Origin: Paraprevotella clara YIT 11840
GTDB lineage: Bacteria; Bacteroidota; Bacteroidia; Bacteroidales; Bacteroidaceae
Direction of reading: 5' to 3'
DNA: 64,000 nucleotides
Assembly: GCF_000233955.1 (NCBI RefSeq)
Contig: NZ_JH376591.1
Coordinates: forward strand, 1-64,000
In this document: in pieces, positions 1 to 9,000 of the stretch
Layout: every line of letters begins with the position of its first letter
Numbering within the stretch: the stretch's first letter is position 1
Notes under the pieces: model-generated
Database searches by the model: none
What the model was told of the DNA's origin: nothing
Seen by the model: only the letters and a program-made list of their open reading frames with translations
Made by a program: the position numbers and the translations under genes

Positions 1-83
1 CATCGTACCTATAAATCGTTTAGGACAACATTGGCTCTTTTCCATAATCTTTTCCATTGTTTTTTGTTTTTCAGATGTTCGGT

Positions 84-3000
84 TTATTTTACGGCTTTCT
101 TTGTACCGTTTACGATGTAGATGCCTTTGGAAAGGCCTTCGAGAGCCTGACCTAACTTCACATTCTCGCGTACAAGTATGCCGTTGAGGTCGTACACGTT
201 CACCAAGGCGTCTTCTGCCACGATTCCGTTGATGCCGGTTTCGATGCCCGGGAGAAGCAGAGCCACGATGTTGGCTTCGGCCACGTCGGCATTGATGTAG
301 GCACGGTAAGGCTTGATGGTGGGTTCGCTGCCCGCGGCCACCTTGTAGAATCCTACTTTACCCTCTTGGTTCTGGAGTACGTAAGTGTTGGCAACGGCTT
401 TTTGCTGTGTGAAGGTACCCGTCATCAGTCCGGCTGCATATTGGTCTTGCAGGGCCATACCGTAGTCGGAGAAGTCGTGAGTGTCCCCGTCCTTGCCTTT
501 TACGATGTACGGCGTGTGTGCCTCGATGCTTTCAGCTTTCTCCAAGACCAATGCCGTGGATGTTCCTACCGGAACTTCTGTACCCGTGCAACTGTACACT
601 TCGAAGCCTTCCGGGATTTCTGCGTCGAACGGCAGGATGAGTGTACACCAACCCGCAGCCGTGATGGACAAGGGCACGTTGGCTTTTTCCGCTTTCACGA
701 GAGACAGGTCGGAAAGATTGTTCGTGGTGAAGAAGCCGTCATCGCTTGTACTTCCGATGTTGCTGCCATGGAGGGTATTTTTCAGTTTGTACACACTTTC
801 ACCAGCCAGGCTGATTTCGAACGGTAGTGCCTTTTCGGCTTCTTTCGTTGCGCGGATGCGATCATGCCGTGTGCTCACGTTGCCCCCGTCCATATATCCG
901 GCTAAGGCTTGTGTACTAAAGTAGCGGGTGTTGCCCTCTTCGTCGATGAAGCTGATCGTGTATTGGTTCTTTTGTCCCTCCACCGGAGTAAACTTGAGAG
1001 CCTGAGCGTAGTTGGCATCCACGATGTGGTACCATTTCAGGTCATATTCTCCGTCTTCAGCCTTGGCTTCGTTGTAAACCGGAGACACGGCGTTGTTCTT
1101 ATATCCGAAACCTTCCGAGATGTTGGCGATGCAGAAGAGTTCACCTTCCTTCGGGGCATTGAGTGTCGGGTTCTTCAAAGCTTGCATCGCTTCTTCCAGG
1201 GCCTTGGTGGCAGCTTCTATCTCATCGACTTTTTCTGATGATTCGTAGATGTCGTTAGCTTCTTCAAAGACTTTGTCGAATGCATCTATGGCCGTTTTCG
1301 GGATTTGGAAAGCTTCCGTGCCCACGTTGGTTTCGGTATCCATGCTGCCGGCTTCCTCTAATTTGGCATGGAGTGCTTCTTTGGCTTTGGCAGAAGCTTC
1401 TGCGTCGGTCAGTTTGGAGAGGTATTGCAGTTGGATGTTGGTGATTCCGGTCCAATTCGCATCTGTTGTGTTCAAGCCGACAGTCAGTTTGCCTTCGTCC
1501 ACGATGACATCTTCTATCGTAGGATTCGTGAACAAGGCAGTACTATTGTCCATTTTTGCTTCCTTGTCGTTGGCCGTGAAACTGGTGTTTCCATTAACCG
1601 TAGTGAAGGCGTATGCTGAAACCTTGTAGTGTCCGTTGGGGAGCTCGTTGCGTGTATAGGCGATAGTGGCCGTGTAGTTTTTGCCGTCCCAAGCTTCCAT
1701 GAATCCGGTCTTCTGCAAGTTACCGTTGTTCTTTTCTGCAGATTCTTTGTACTGGAAGTTATAGATGTTACCTCCGGTTACGTTTTTGGTCCATCCGTTG
1801 GCAGAGTTATTAGCCTCGTTCATGAGGAATGTGTAGTCGAAAGGATAACCCTCTTCCGGTGCCGCATTCAGTATGTAAGTTTCACATGCTACCTGCAAGG
1901 TCTGGGTGGCATCTTGGATGGCTTCAGTCTTGGTGGCCGCATCTAAGGCAGCCTGGGCATCGGTCATGGCCTTTTGGAATGCCTGTTTTACGTTTTCTTC
2001 TGCGCTTGAGTGGCTGGCATAGCCTTGGCAGGTTGCCATGAGGGTTTTGAATGCTTCGGTTGCCGGTGCTGTTTCTTCTGCCAACGCAATGGCTTGGGTC
2101 AGTGCGGCGATAGCTTTGTTCAGCACGTCTTCCGAATCGCTGTTTTGGGCATCATTTCCTTGGGTGATGGCTGCATTTACGATGGCTGCAATGCCTTTGG
2201 GGCAGTTCTCCACGTATGCCTTAGCCTCCTCTATCTTTTCTTTCAGTGTGGCTTGCAGTTGTTCTATACTGGCAGCTCCCAAGTATTGCAATTTGAAGTT
2301 CTTGAAAGACACCCAGTTGAAATTGGCATTGGCCACTTTTATACCGAAAGTCAGTACACCGTCTGTTCCTACCGTGCCTTTCACTGTGTATGTGCCGTAA
2401 ACACCGTTAGTACAAGGCTCTCCGTTGCAAGCATTCGTGCTACCTTCGTTGGCATAAAGTGTGGCTCCGGATGGGGTATCTCCTCCGGCTTCGTTCAGTA
2501 CACGAATCAAGCCGCTTACTTCGTAAATACCCGGTATCAGATGGCTGACTGTATGGCTGATGGTGGCGTTTGCAGCCTTGTTTTCTTTTCCTACGTGGTC
2601 TTGGATGAAAGGAGTCGTCATGCCGCTTCCGTCATCTTCACCTTCTGTAGACCAAGTGTTGACTTGGAATGTGTTTCCTCCTTCGATATGCCAACCACCG
2701 AGGGCATAATAGTTGGAAGTAGTAATCAGCCCGCTCACATCCATGGGCTTGTTTTCGCTTACGTTCTCTATTTGATAGAGGCGCAGGTTGTCCCAAGCGA
2801 TGTCCGAACGTCCGTTGTTTCTCATATTCTGTACAAGAGAAATGGTTACGATGGTGGGTTCCGTCACGGTGAACATCGTGCCTAATTCATTCCATGCTGC
2901 GTTGACCATATAGGCATCGCTCTTCGGATTAGAATCCCCATTTGCCATGGAATAAGCCCGTCTGACGGCAGGATTTTCACCCAAAAGGTTCGAGGCGGCA

Positions 3001-3458
3001 TCGTTTACTTTGATACCGATGGTCGTACCGTTAGTGTTCGCATTGTTGTTGTTGGAATAGTCTGCCGCTTTATAGTCGATGACGGCATAATAAGTTCCGG
3101 CAGGCAATTCTTTCGAAGTGGTGGTTTTCAATTCAGAGTCCTTGTTGCCCCAACCTTGGCGGTTAAAGTAATAATAGGTGCCTTCTGTCGGTTTAATTTT
3201 GCGTGAGCCCTCGGCGGGGAAACCTGTGGAAGAACCGCTTGCCTCGCTTTCCACTTGATAATCACTCATTGTCGCGACTTCCCATCCTTGCAGACCGTTT
3301 TCCAACTTTGTTTTTACCGCCACCTCAGTTGTTCCGTCCGCAGCTTTTAAAGTCTCAAAAGACGGATTGACGAGATACTCTTTAGTGACATCAGTCTGGG
3401 CTTGTGCGATGCCCAATGCAGAGCAGAAAGCCAATGCACTTAGTACTTGTTTTTTCAT
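84..3458 (-). CDS. Large secreted multidomain surface protein, phase-variable promoter
   Basis: Predicted secreted protein of 1124 residues. Residues 1-20 form a signal peptide ending AQA before Q21. Three beta-rich modules (about 25-390, 540-680, 763-925) contain Gly/Trp/Asn-rich segments such as NPSFE and NGWTKN that resemble carbohydrate-binding or jelly-roll folds. They are separated by Ala/Glu/Lys-rich helical spacers (about 394-535 and 681-762) of FIVAR-like appearance. The C-terminus has VYDLNGILVRE and GLSKGIYIVNG, the usual shape of a Por/T9SS type A sorting-like domain. No catalytic motif was recognised, so an adhesin or glycan-binding role is only inferred. The gene is monocistronic. 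The only promoter-like region upstream is the invertible element at 3553-3788, whose best promoter faces away from this gene as sequenced. Confidence 0.85.
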   Translation of the reverse strand: MKKQVLSALAFCSALGIAQAQTDVTKEYLVNPSFETLKAADGTTEVAVKTKLENGLQGWEVATMSDYQVESEASGSSTGFPAEGSRKIKPTEGTYYYFNRQGWGNKDSELKTTTSKELPAGTYYAVIDYKAADYSNNNNANTNGTTIGIKVNDAASNLLGENPAVRRAYSMANGDSNPKSDAYMVNAAWNELGTMFTVTEPTIVTISLVQNMRNNGRSDIAWDNLRLYQIENVSENKPMDVSGLITTSNYYALGGWHIEGGNTFQVNTWSTEGEDDGSGMTTPFIQDHVGKENKAANATISHTVSHLIPGIYEVSGLIRVLNEAGGDTPSGATLYANEGSTNACNGEPCTNGVYGTYTVKGTVGTDGVLTFGIKVANANFNWVSFKNFKLQYLGAASIEQLQATLKEKIEEAKAYVENCPKGIAAIVNAAITQGNDAQNSDSEDVLNKAIAALTQAIALAEETAPATEAFKTLMATCQGYASHSSAEENVKQAFQKAMTDAQAALDAATKTEAIQDATQTLQVACETYILNAAPEEGYPFDYTFLMNEANNSANGWTKNVTGGNIYNFQYKESAEKNNGNLQKTGFMEAWDGKNYTATIAYTRNELPNGHYKVSAYAFTTVNGNTSFTANDKEAKMDNSTALFTNPTIEDVIVDEGKLTVGLNTTDANWTGITNIQLQYLSKLTDAEASAKAKEALHAKLEEAGSMDTETNVGTEAFQIPKTAIDAFDKVFEEANDIYESSEKVDEIEAATKALEEAMQALKNPTLNAPKEGELFCIANISEGFGYKNNAVSPVYNEAKAEDGEYDLKWYHIVDANYAQALKFTPVEGQKNQYTISFIDEEGNTRYFSTQALAGYMDGGNVSTRHDRIRATKEAEKALPFEISLAGESVYKLKNTLHGSNIGSTSDDGFFTTNNLSDLSLVKAEKANVPLSITAAGWCTLILPFDAEIPEGFEVYSCTGTEVPVGTSTALVLEKAESIEAHTPYIVKGKDGDTHDFSDYGMALQDQYAAGLMTGTFTQQKAVANTYVLQNQEGKVGFYKVAAGSEPTIKPYRAYINADVAEANIVALLLPGIETGINGIVAEDALVNVYDLNGILVRENVKLGQALEGLSKGIYIVNGTKKAVK

Positions 3459-3552
3459 TTGATTTAGAAATTAGTTAATGTTTTATATGAAACTCTCTAT
3501 AGGTATTCGTTTTAGGTTGTGATGAGGCTGTTTTTCCGGCGTGTTTTTCAGT

Positions 3553-3577
3553 CGCTCTCTTAGGGAGAGATAAACCG
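3553..3577 (-). repeat. Recombination-site half-palindrome, element 1 left
   Basis: Read on the minus strand this is arm CGGTTTATCTCT, core CCCTA, then AGAGAGCG. The outer arm departs from the palindrome after AGAGA, unlike the partner site at 3760. It shares 22 consecutive bases with the partner in inverse orientation. Confidence 0.8.
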
Positions 3578-3697
3578 TCTGTGTTAATATGTTTATATAT
3601 AATGAATTATAAAGAAGAGAGTATTGTATCATCAAACATTGTGTACGCAAACGAAAACAAAATTATGAGGAGAAATACGAAAAAAATGTCCCGATTT

Positions 3698-3729
3698 ATT
3701 GCTTATATCATTGTAAATCCATACATTTG
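3698..3729 (+). promoter_or_regulatory. Promoter inside invertible element 1 (reads right)
   Basis: The -7 box TACATTTG (3722-3729) is followed by CAGC, as in many Bacteroides promoters, and ATTG at 3698-3701 sits 20 bp upstream as a -33 element. Expected start is near 3736. In this orientation it points away from the secreted-protein gene. Confidence 0.6.
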
Positions 3730-3759
3730 CAGCGGTGACACTTAAATTCTTGCCAATAT

Positions 3760-3788
3760 CGGTTTATCTCTCCCTAAGAGATAAACCG
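3760..3788 (+). repeat. Recombination-site full palindrome, element 1 right
   Basis: A 29-bp site: arm CGGTTTATCTCT, core CCCTA, arm AGAGATAAACCG. The two 12-bp arms are perfect inverted copies. The arm sequence is identical to that of the sites at 26558 and 26735, but the 5-bp core differs. Confidence 0.8.
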
Positions 3789-4480
3789 TTTTCATCTCTG
3801 CTTGAAAATATTTAGCCATGTAGGGGCATGTTCACGAAATGAAATGTCTTCTTTCGGCTATTGAATACCGTTTTAGAGAGTAGGCGATAAGTCCGGGATT
3901 TATAAATTGACAGAATGTTAAAGAGGCAGGTGCGAGATTCGCGTATTTGTGGACAAGGTGGAGGGGAGCGCGGAAAACACGAGTATTTCGGGGGCGGGGT
4001 ATTGACATTCGGGACGGTTTCGGTCATAATGGCTTACAAGGCACGGGGCAGTATGCGGTACACGGTTTACAAAACGGACTCTCAAGTTAGTGCAGCGGGG
4101 AAAACGCTTACTTTTTGATTCCGGTTTTAACGTTTCGGGAATGGAGCAACGGGAAAGAAAAAGCCGTTTTCGACAGGCCGGACAGACACTTTCAGAGCGT
4201 TTTCAGGGCAAAAAACAGGGACTGAGAAATCGTTCGCCGCAGATTAGAATTTCTCTTTCAGCCTAACGAAAAACTATTCGGCTGAGAAAAATCGGGAAAA
4301 TGGGGTAGAAATGATCCCATATGGCAGTTCCGTCAATTCCTTTTTAAGGAATACCGTTTTAAATAGTCCATTCCATCTGTCTTTGCCGTGCGGATAAAAC
4401 ATCTGAAAACTATCATTTTGCACGGCGTTACGGGAATGTATAATCAAAATGAATGTTTAAGCATCCGTTGGGGTGAAGGC
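3789..4480. other. Non-coding stretch with small hairpins
   Basis: No convincing gene is seen in about 690 bp; the short open frames lack ribosome sites and family resemblance. A small hairpin lies at 4258-4285 (TCAGCC pairing with GGCTGA). The sequence AAATCGTTCGCC near 4227-4238 recurs in the loop of the hairpin at 55667-55712. Confidence 0.5.
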
Positions 4481-4525
4481 AAAAAGGTGCGGATGACTGC
4501 CCTATGGTGCAGGGCAACCATCCGC
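4481..4525 (-). terminator. Terminator after xylA
   Basis: On the minus strand, just past the xylA stop, GCGGATG pairs with CATCCGC and, inside it, GCCCT pairs with AGGGC around a 7-nt loop. CC and a run of five T follow. This is a good intrinsic terminator for the xylBA transcript. Confidence 0.7.
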
Positions 4526-4562
4526 GTGGAACGTCCGTTTGCGGGAAAATCCCGGACGGGGG

Positions 4563-5879
4563 TTAGCAATACATATTCACGATGGCCTCGTAGAGTTCCT
4601 GCTTGCCGCTGGTCTGGGCCGGTTCGCCTTGGGTCTTGGCGTATGTCACTACGTCTTCGAGCGAAAGCTTACCTTCTTCGAACTCCTTGCCCTTGCCGGT
4701 ATCGAAGCTGGCATAACGGTCGGCTACCATTTGTTTGATGGGTGATTTCTCCAACAGTTCGGCGGCGTTCTCCAAGGCACGTGCCATGGCATCCATACCG
4801 GCGATGTGGGCGATGAAGATGTCTTCCAAGTCGGTAGAGTTACGACGGGTCTTGGCGTCGAAGTTCGTACCGCCGTTGCCGAAGCCGCCGTTGCGGATGA
4901 TTTGCATCATGGCTTGGATAAGTTCGTAATTGTCGATAGGGAACTGGTCGGTATCCCATCCGTTCTGGTAGTCACCACGGTTGGCGTCAATGGAACCCAA
5001 CATGCCTGCGTCTACGGCGCACGCCAGTTCGTGTTCGAACGTGTGCCCGGCCAATGTGGCATGGTTCACCTCGATGTTCACCTTGAAGTCCTTCTCCAAG
5101 CCGTGTGCACGCAAGAAACCGATAACCGTTTCCGTGTCCACATCGTACTGGTGCTTGGTCGGTTCCATCGGTTTCGGCTCGATGAGGAACGTGCCTTTGA
5201 AGCCTTTGGCACGGGCGTAGTCGCGGGCGGCCTTCAGCATCTGTGCCAGATGTTCCTTTTCACGCTTCATGTCGGTATTCAGCAAGCTCATGTAGCCTTC
5301 GCGTCCGCCCCAGAACACGTAGTTGCTTCCGCCCAGTTCGATGGTGGCGTCGATGGCATTCTTGATTTGTACGGCTGCGCGTGCCACCACGTTGAAATCC
5401 GGGTTGGTGGCTGCACCGTTCATATAGCGTTCGTGTCCGAATACGTTGGCCGTACCCCAAAGGTTCTTGATGCCCGTAGCCTGCATCTTTTCCTTGATAT
5501 AAGCCACGATGGCCTTCATGTTGGCTTCATATTCCTCGATGGAATTGCCTTCGGAGATGAGGTCCACGTCGTGGAAGCAGAAATATTCGATACCCAGTTT
5601 CTCCATGATTTCAAAACCGGCGTCAGCCTTCTGTTTGGCAACGGTCAGGGCATCGGCACCCTGGTTCCAGGGGAACGTCTTCGTGCCGCCACCGAATTGG
5701 TCGCCGCCTTCTGCGCAAAGGGTGTGCCACCAAGCCATGGCAAATTTCAACCAGTCTTTCATCTTCTTACCCATGATGACCTTTTCGGCATCATAATAGC
5801 GGTATGCCAATGGGTTTTTGCTCTCTTTTCCTTCGAATTTAATCTTTCCGATACCCGGAAAATACTCTTTCTGTGCCAT
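4563..5879 (-). CDS. xylA: Xylose isomerase
   Basis: Converts D-xylose to D-xylulose in the cytoplasm. At 438 residues it has the length of the longer (class II) xylose isomerases. The catalytic-site segment FCFHDVDL is at about residues 100-107, the metal-ligand segment [16 protein letters not shown] near 230-245, and the later segments [17 protein letters not shown] and [20 protein letters not shown] are intact. It lies 44 bp downstream of xylB on the same strand, so the two probably form one transcript ending at the 4481-4525 hairpin. No xylose permease gene is adjacent. Confidence 0.97.
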   Translation of the reverse strand: MAQKEYFPGIGKIKFEGKESKNPLAYRYYDAEKVIMGKKMKDWLKFAMAWWHTLCAEGGDQFGGGTKTFPWNQGADALTVAKQKADAGFEIMEKLGIEYFCFHDVDLISEGNSIEEYEANMKAIVAYIKEKMQATGIKNLWGTANVFGHERYMNGAATNPDFNVVARAAVQIKNAIDATIELGGSNYVFWGGREGYMSLLNTDMKREKEHLAQMLKAARDYARAKGFKGTFLIEPKPMEPTKHQYDVDTETVIGFLRAHGLEKDFKVNIEVNHATLAGHTFEHELACAVDAGMLGSIDANRGDYQNGWDTDQFPIDNYELIQAMMQIIRNGGFGNGGTNFDAKTRRNSTDLEDIFIAHIAGMDAMARALENAAELLEKSPIKQMVADRYASFDTGKGKEFEEGKLSLEDVVTYAKTQGEPAQTSGKQELYEAIVNMYC

Positions 5880-5923
5880 AATTTTCTTCGTTTAAAATAA
5901 GGTTTATGAAAATAATTTTGAAT

Positions 5924-7474
5924 TTAATGGATTTGTTCGATGCTTTGGAGTACGTTTAACCAACGTTGGTAAGCCTCTTCGTAGGCTGGTTGCAAGGCGG
6001 TATCCGGCTCGATGACCTTCAGCCGTTCGAGCGAGGAGAACGCCTCGCGGTTGTCTTTGTAGATGCCTGCGCCTATGCCCGCTCCTTTGGCCGCACCTAC
6101 GGAGCCGTCTGTCTCATACAGCTCGATGACGGCACCCGTCACTCCTGCCAATGTGTTGCGGAAGAGGGGACTGAGGAACATGTTGGCTTGTCCGGCGTGG
6201 ATTTTGTTCACATCCATGCCCATGCCTTTCATCACGTCGATGCCGTAGCGGAAAGAGAAGACAATGCCTTCCTGGGCGGCGCGCACGATGTGGTTGCGGC
6301 CATGGATATTGAAATTGATGCCATGCACGGCGCAGCCCGTTTCCTTGTTTTGCATGACACGCTCGGCTCCGTTGCCGAAAGGAATGATGCTGAGGCCTTC
6401 GCTGCCCACGGGCACGCTCTCGGCCATGCGGTTCATCTCTTCGTAGCTGCATCCTTCGGGTACGACATTGCGGCGCACCCATGAATTCAGGATACCGGTG
6501 CCGTTGATGCAAAGCAATACGCCGAGGCGCGTCTGTTCCGTAGCGGGGAATGCCGCACGGTTGTAAGTCCCTGCGGCGTGGTTGACGTGGGCGAAAGTGT
6601 TGACACGCGAGAGCGGGTCGTAATTCACCATTCCGTTCACGCCATATACTACGCCCGAAGTGCCGGCCGTAGAAGCGATTTCACCGGGATTGAACACGTT
6701 GAGCGAAAGGGCATTGTTTGGTTGGTCGCCCGCACGGTAAGTCACGGGTATGCCGGACTTGATGCCTAACTCTTCGGCTACGGTCTCCGTCACTCGTCCC
6801 TGTTCGCTGAAGGTGGGACGTATTTCGGGAATCAGGTCCATGCTGAAGCCGTAGTATTCCATCAGCTCCTTGCAGATGCAGTTGTGCTTGAAGTCCCAGA
6901 ACATGCCTTCCGAGAGTCCGGAGACGGTGGTGCACGCCGTACCCGTCAGCCTCATGGCAATGTAGTCGCCGGGCAGCATGACCTTGTCTATTTTCTCATA
7001 TACCTCCGGTTCGTGTTCCTTCACCCATGCCAGTTTGCTGGCGGTGAAGTTGCCCGGTGAGTTCAGCAGGTGGCTCAGGCAAAAGTCTGCGCCCAACGTT
7101 TCCATGGCTTTTTGCCCGTAGGGAACAGCCCGGGAGTCGCACCAAATGATGGCCGGGCGTAGGGCTTTTTGTGTGCGGTCTACGCATACCAAGCCGTGCA
7201 TCTGGTAACTGATACCGATGGCGGCCAACCCTTCTTTCAGGGCAGATACCGGCCGGCCGGCCTTTTCGGCGGCAGCGGCCATGGCTTCGGCCGTGGCACT
7301 TTTCAGGTAGTTCCACCACGATTCGGGTTCTTGTTCCGCCCACCCGGCCTTCAGGCTCAGGATGGGAGCTTCCTGCTTGGGGTAAAAGGCTGTGCTCAAC
7401 GTCTTTCCGGTTTGCGCGTCCACCACACAAGCCTTGACCGAAGAGCTGCCTATGTCATATCCTATCAAATACAT
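5924..7474 (-). CDS. xylB: Xylulokinase
   Basis: FGGY-family carbohydrate kinase that phosphorylates D-xylulose to xylulose 5-phosphate. The N-terminal MYLIGYDIGSSSVKA is the usual ATPase-fold start, so I place the start at 7474 (516 residues) rather than at the in-frame codon 45 bp upstream, which adds an unrelated extension and lies next to the putative promoter. Also visible are the SYQMHGLVCVD and IIWCDSRA segments and the C-terminal AKGAGIGAGIY loop. It is first in the xylB-xylA operon and is divergent from the CRP-type regulator at 7641. Confidence 0.95.
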   Translation of the reverse strand: MYLIGYDIGSSSVKACVVDAQTGKTLSTAFYPKQEAPILSLKAGWAEQEPESWWNYLKSATAEAMAAAAEKAGRPVSALKEGLAAIGISYQMHGLVCVDRTQKALRPAIIWCDSRAVPYGQKAMETLGADFCLSHLLNSPGNFTASKLAWVKEHEPEVYEKIDKVMLPGDYIAMRLTGTACTTVSGLSEGMFWDFKHNCICKELMEYYGFSMDLIPEIRPTFSEQGRVTETVAEELGIKSGIPVTYRAGDQPNNALSLNVFNPGEIASTAGTSGVVYGVNGMVNYDPLSRVNTFAHVNHAAGTYNRAAFPATEQTRLGVLLCINGTGILNSWVRRNVVPEGCSYEEMNRMAESVPVGSEGLSIIPFGNGAERVMQNKETGCAVHGINFNIHGRNHIVRAAQEGIVFSFRYGIDVMKGMGMDVNKIHAGQANMFLSPLFRNTLAGVTGAVIELYETDGSVGAAKGAGIGAGIYKDNREAFSSLERLKVIEPDTALQPAYEEAYQRWLNVLQSIEQIH

Positions 7475-7516
7475 AACAACAGATGTGTTTTTGTTTAACG
7501 GTATTGTTGATAGGTG

Positions 7517-7524
7517 CAAATATA
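7517..7524 (-). promoter_or_regulatory. Putative xylBA promoter (-7 box)
   Basis: TATATTTG on the minus strand matches the Bacteroides -7 consensus about 43 bp before the xylB start. No clear -33 element is seen. Confidence 0.45.
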
Positions 7525-7640
7525 AGTGAGTTTTCCCGTCGGCGGTTCGTCCGGAGGTTAAAAAAATCTTGTGTCGGGACGGGAAAAGCGGTTTTTCTGA
7601 TTTATATCAGATTTATAGGCTTCGGGCGTTTTGTACTTGA

Positions 7641-8312
7641 ATGAAAAAACCGTATCTTCGTCATACGGATTGTAAAGATGCAGAGCTGGATATGGAAAAG
7701 GGTTTGACCGCAGACAAGATACCGTCTTTTGCCACATTGTCCGACGAGGAACGCCGGGCGTTGTCGGATATTCTGGTCGTGCAGAAAGTCCGGAAGAAAC
7801 AGATGGTAGTGAAAGACGGGCAGGTATGTCATTACATGTTTTATGTGTGCAAAGGATTGTTGCGCCAGTTCTATTTCAAAAACGGGCGTGAAATCACGGA
7901 GCATTTCACTTGCGAGGGCAACATCGCCTATTGTATAGAAAGCATTTTCAAGAACAAACCGTCGCACTTGATGATGGAAGCATTGGAAAACAGCGAGTTG
8001 TGCCTTATACCGTACGCCGGTCTGGTGGAGCTTTCCTTATTATATAAAGGTATAGCCGAATGGTTGCGTCATTTTCTGGAAAACAATCTGATTCTGCATC
8101 AGGTGAAAGCCGATTCATGGCGTTTCGAATCGGCCCGCGAACGCTACGAACGCTTTTTGAGAGAATTCCCTACGGTGGCAGGCAGGGCCTCGGTCAACGA
8201 CATGGCGTCTTACCTGCTGATGACTCCCGAGTCGTTGAGCCGGGTACGTTCGGCGGTGTCGAATGTGGCAGGGAAGAAATCGGGTTATATTCAAAAAATA
8301 GAAGAAGAATGA
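7641..8312 (+). CDS. CRP/FNR-family transcriptional regulator
   Basis: A 223-residue regulator. It has an N-terminal cyclic-nucleotide-binding-like beta-barrel (about residues 35-125, with VVKDGQVCHYMFYVCKGLLRQFY) and a C-terminal winged helix around SVNDMASYLLMTPESLSRVRS. This is the layout of Bacteroidetes Crp/Fnr proteins, many of which bind no known nucleotide. The stop overlaps the start of the next gene (ATGA), so it is translationally coupled to the nitroreductase and may control it. It is divergent from xylBA, but a role in xylose control is unproven. A start at 7692 (MEKGLTADK) is also possible. Confidence 0.88.
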   Translation: MKKPYLRHTDCKDAELDMEKGLTADKIPSFATLSDEERRALSDILVVQKVRKKQMVVKDGQVCHYMFYVCKGLLRQFYFKNGREITEHFTCEGNIAYCIESIFKNKPSHLMMEALENSELCLIPYAGLVELSLLYKGIAEWLRHFLENNLILHQVKADSWRFESARERYERFLREFPTVAGRASVNDMASYLLMTPESLSRVRSAVSNVAGKKSGYIQKIEEE

Positions 8313-8911
8313 AAAGAACATTTGAAGAGGCGTTGGAGCATCGCCGTAGTTATTACTCCATAGGAAGCAGTTCGCCCGTGTCGGACGAAGAGCTCATACG
8401 TGTGGTCCGTCAGGCTGTGAAACACGTTCCGTCGGCATTCAACTCACAATCGACGAGAATCGTGTTGTTGTTGGGCGACGAGCACAAAAAACTTTGGGAT
8501 ATCGTGAAAGATACCTTGAAAGCGCGTATTCCGGCCGAGGCTTTTGTCAAGACGGAGGCTAAGATTGACGGTTGTTTTGCGAGTGGCCACGGCACGGTGT
8601 TATATTTTGAAGACATGTCTGTGGTAAGAGGGTTGCAGGATGCTTTTCCTTCTTACAAGGATAATTTTCCGACGTGGGCCCAACATACTTCTGCAATGCA
8701 CCAGTTTGCCATTTGGGCGATGTTGGAAGAACGGGGATTGGGAGCTTCCCTTCAACATTATAATCCTTTGATAGACGAGGAAGTCCGCCGTACATGGGAG
8801 TTGCCTGAAGATTGGATGCTGATAGCGGAAATGCCTTTCGGGGTCCCGACCGGTGAACCGGGAGACAAGGATTTTGGAGACGTGGACAATCGCATGAAGG
8901 TTTTCCGCTGA
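8309..8911 (+). CDS. Nitroreductase-family protein (Frm2/Hbn1-like)
   Basis: A 200-residue FMN-dependent nitroreductase-type oxidoreductase. It begins with the typical EEALEHRRSYYSIG, where the paired arginines usually contact FMN phosphate. HVPSAFNSQSTRIVLL and the C-terminal EMPFGVPTGEPGDK match the short Frm2/Hbn1-like subgroup. The ATG at 8309 overlaps the regulator's stop. The substrate is unknown; quinones or nitro compounds are typical for the family. The gene ends just before a bidirectional terminator. Confidence 0.88.
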   Translation: MKRTFEEALEHRRSYYSIGSSSPVSDEELIRVVRQAVKHVPSAFNSQSTRIVLLLGDEHKKLWDIVKDTLKARIPAEAFVKTEAKIDGCFASGHGTVLYFEDMSVVRGLQDAFPSYKDNFPTWAQHTSAMHQFAIWAMLEERGLGASLQHYNPLIDEEVRRTWELPEDWMLIAEMPFGVPTGEPGDKDFGDVDNRMKVFR

Positions 8912-8925
8912 GGAAATATAAATTA

Positions 8926-8961
8926 AAAACCGATAAGGTTCTACAGAATCTTATCGGTTTT
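8926..8961. terminator. Bidirectional terminator
   Basis: AAAACCGATAAG (8926-8937) pairs perfectly with CTTATCGGTTTT (8950-8961) around a 12-nt loop, with A and T runs on both flanks. It sits between the convergent nitroreductase and DUF3108 genes and can serve both. Confidence 0.85.
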
Positions 8962-9000
8962 CTAATTTCTCTTTAAGGGGGCAAAACGTTTTTGAGTGGT

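Larger units (their letters stand above)
3553..3788. promoter_or_regulatory. Invertible promoter element 1
   Basis: Two 22-bp sequences (3556-3577 and 3760-3781) are perfect inverted copies of each other and bound 182 bp. The left site lies about 95 bp upstream of the secreted-protein start codon. The segment holds a Bacteroides-type promoter reading right, away from that gene. No convincing plus-strand gene lies downstream before xylA. If the segment inverts, the promoter would read left with a leader of about 143 nt to the start at 3458. I therefore read the sequenced state as OFF. A weaker left-reading -7 match (TAATTTTG, complement of 3658-3665) lacks a good -33, so leaky expression is possible. 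Confidence 0.72.

Noticed and set aside
3658-3665. Left-reading promoter TAATTTTG that would make element 1 ON as sequenced
   Set aside because: No acceptable -33 element at 19-21 bp; the right-reading TACATTTG-CAGC box is better. Kept only as a caveat.
3556-3781. Inverted repeats of a short insertion element or MITE
   Set aside because: No target-site duplication seen, no transposase, and the same arms with different cores recur at a second promoter-bearing locus.
4806-5900. Long plus-strand open frame antisense to xylA
   Set aside because: Mirror of a highly conserved xylose isomerase; no family resemblance of its own.
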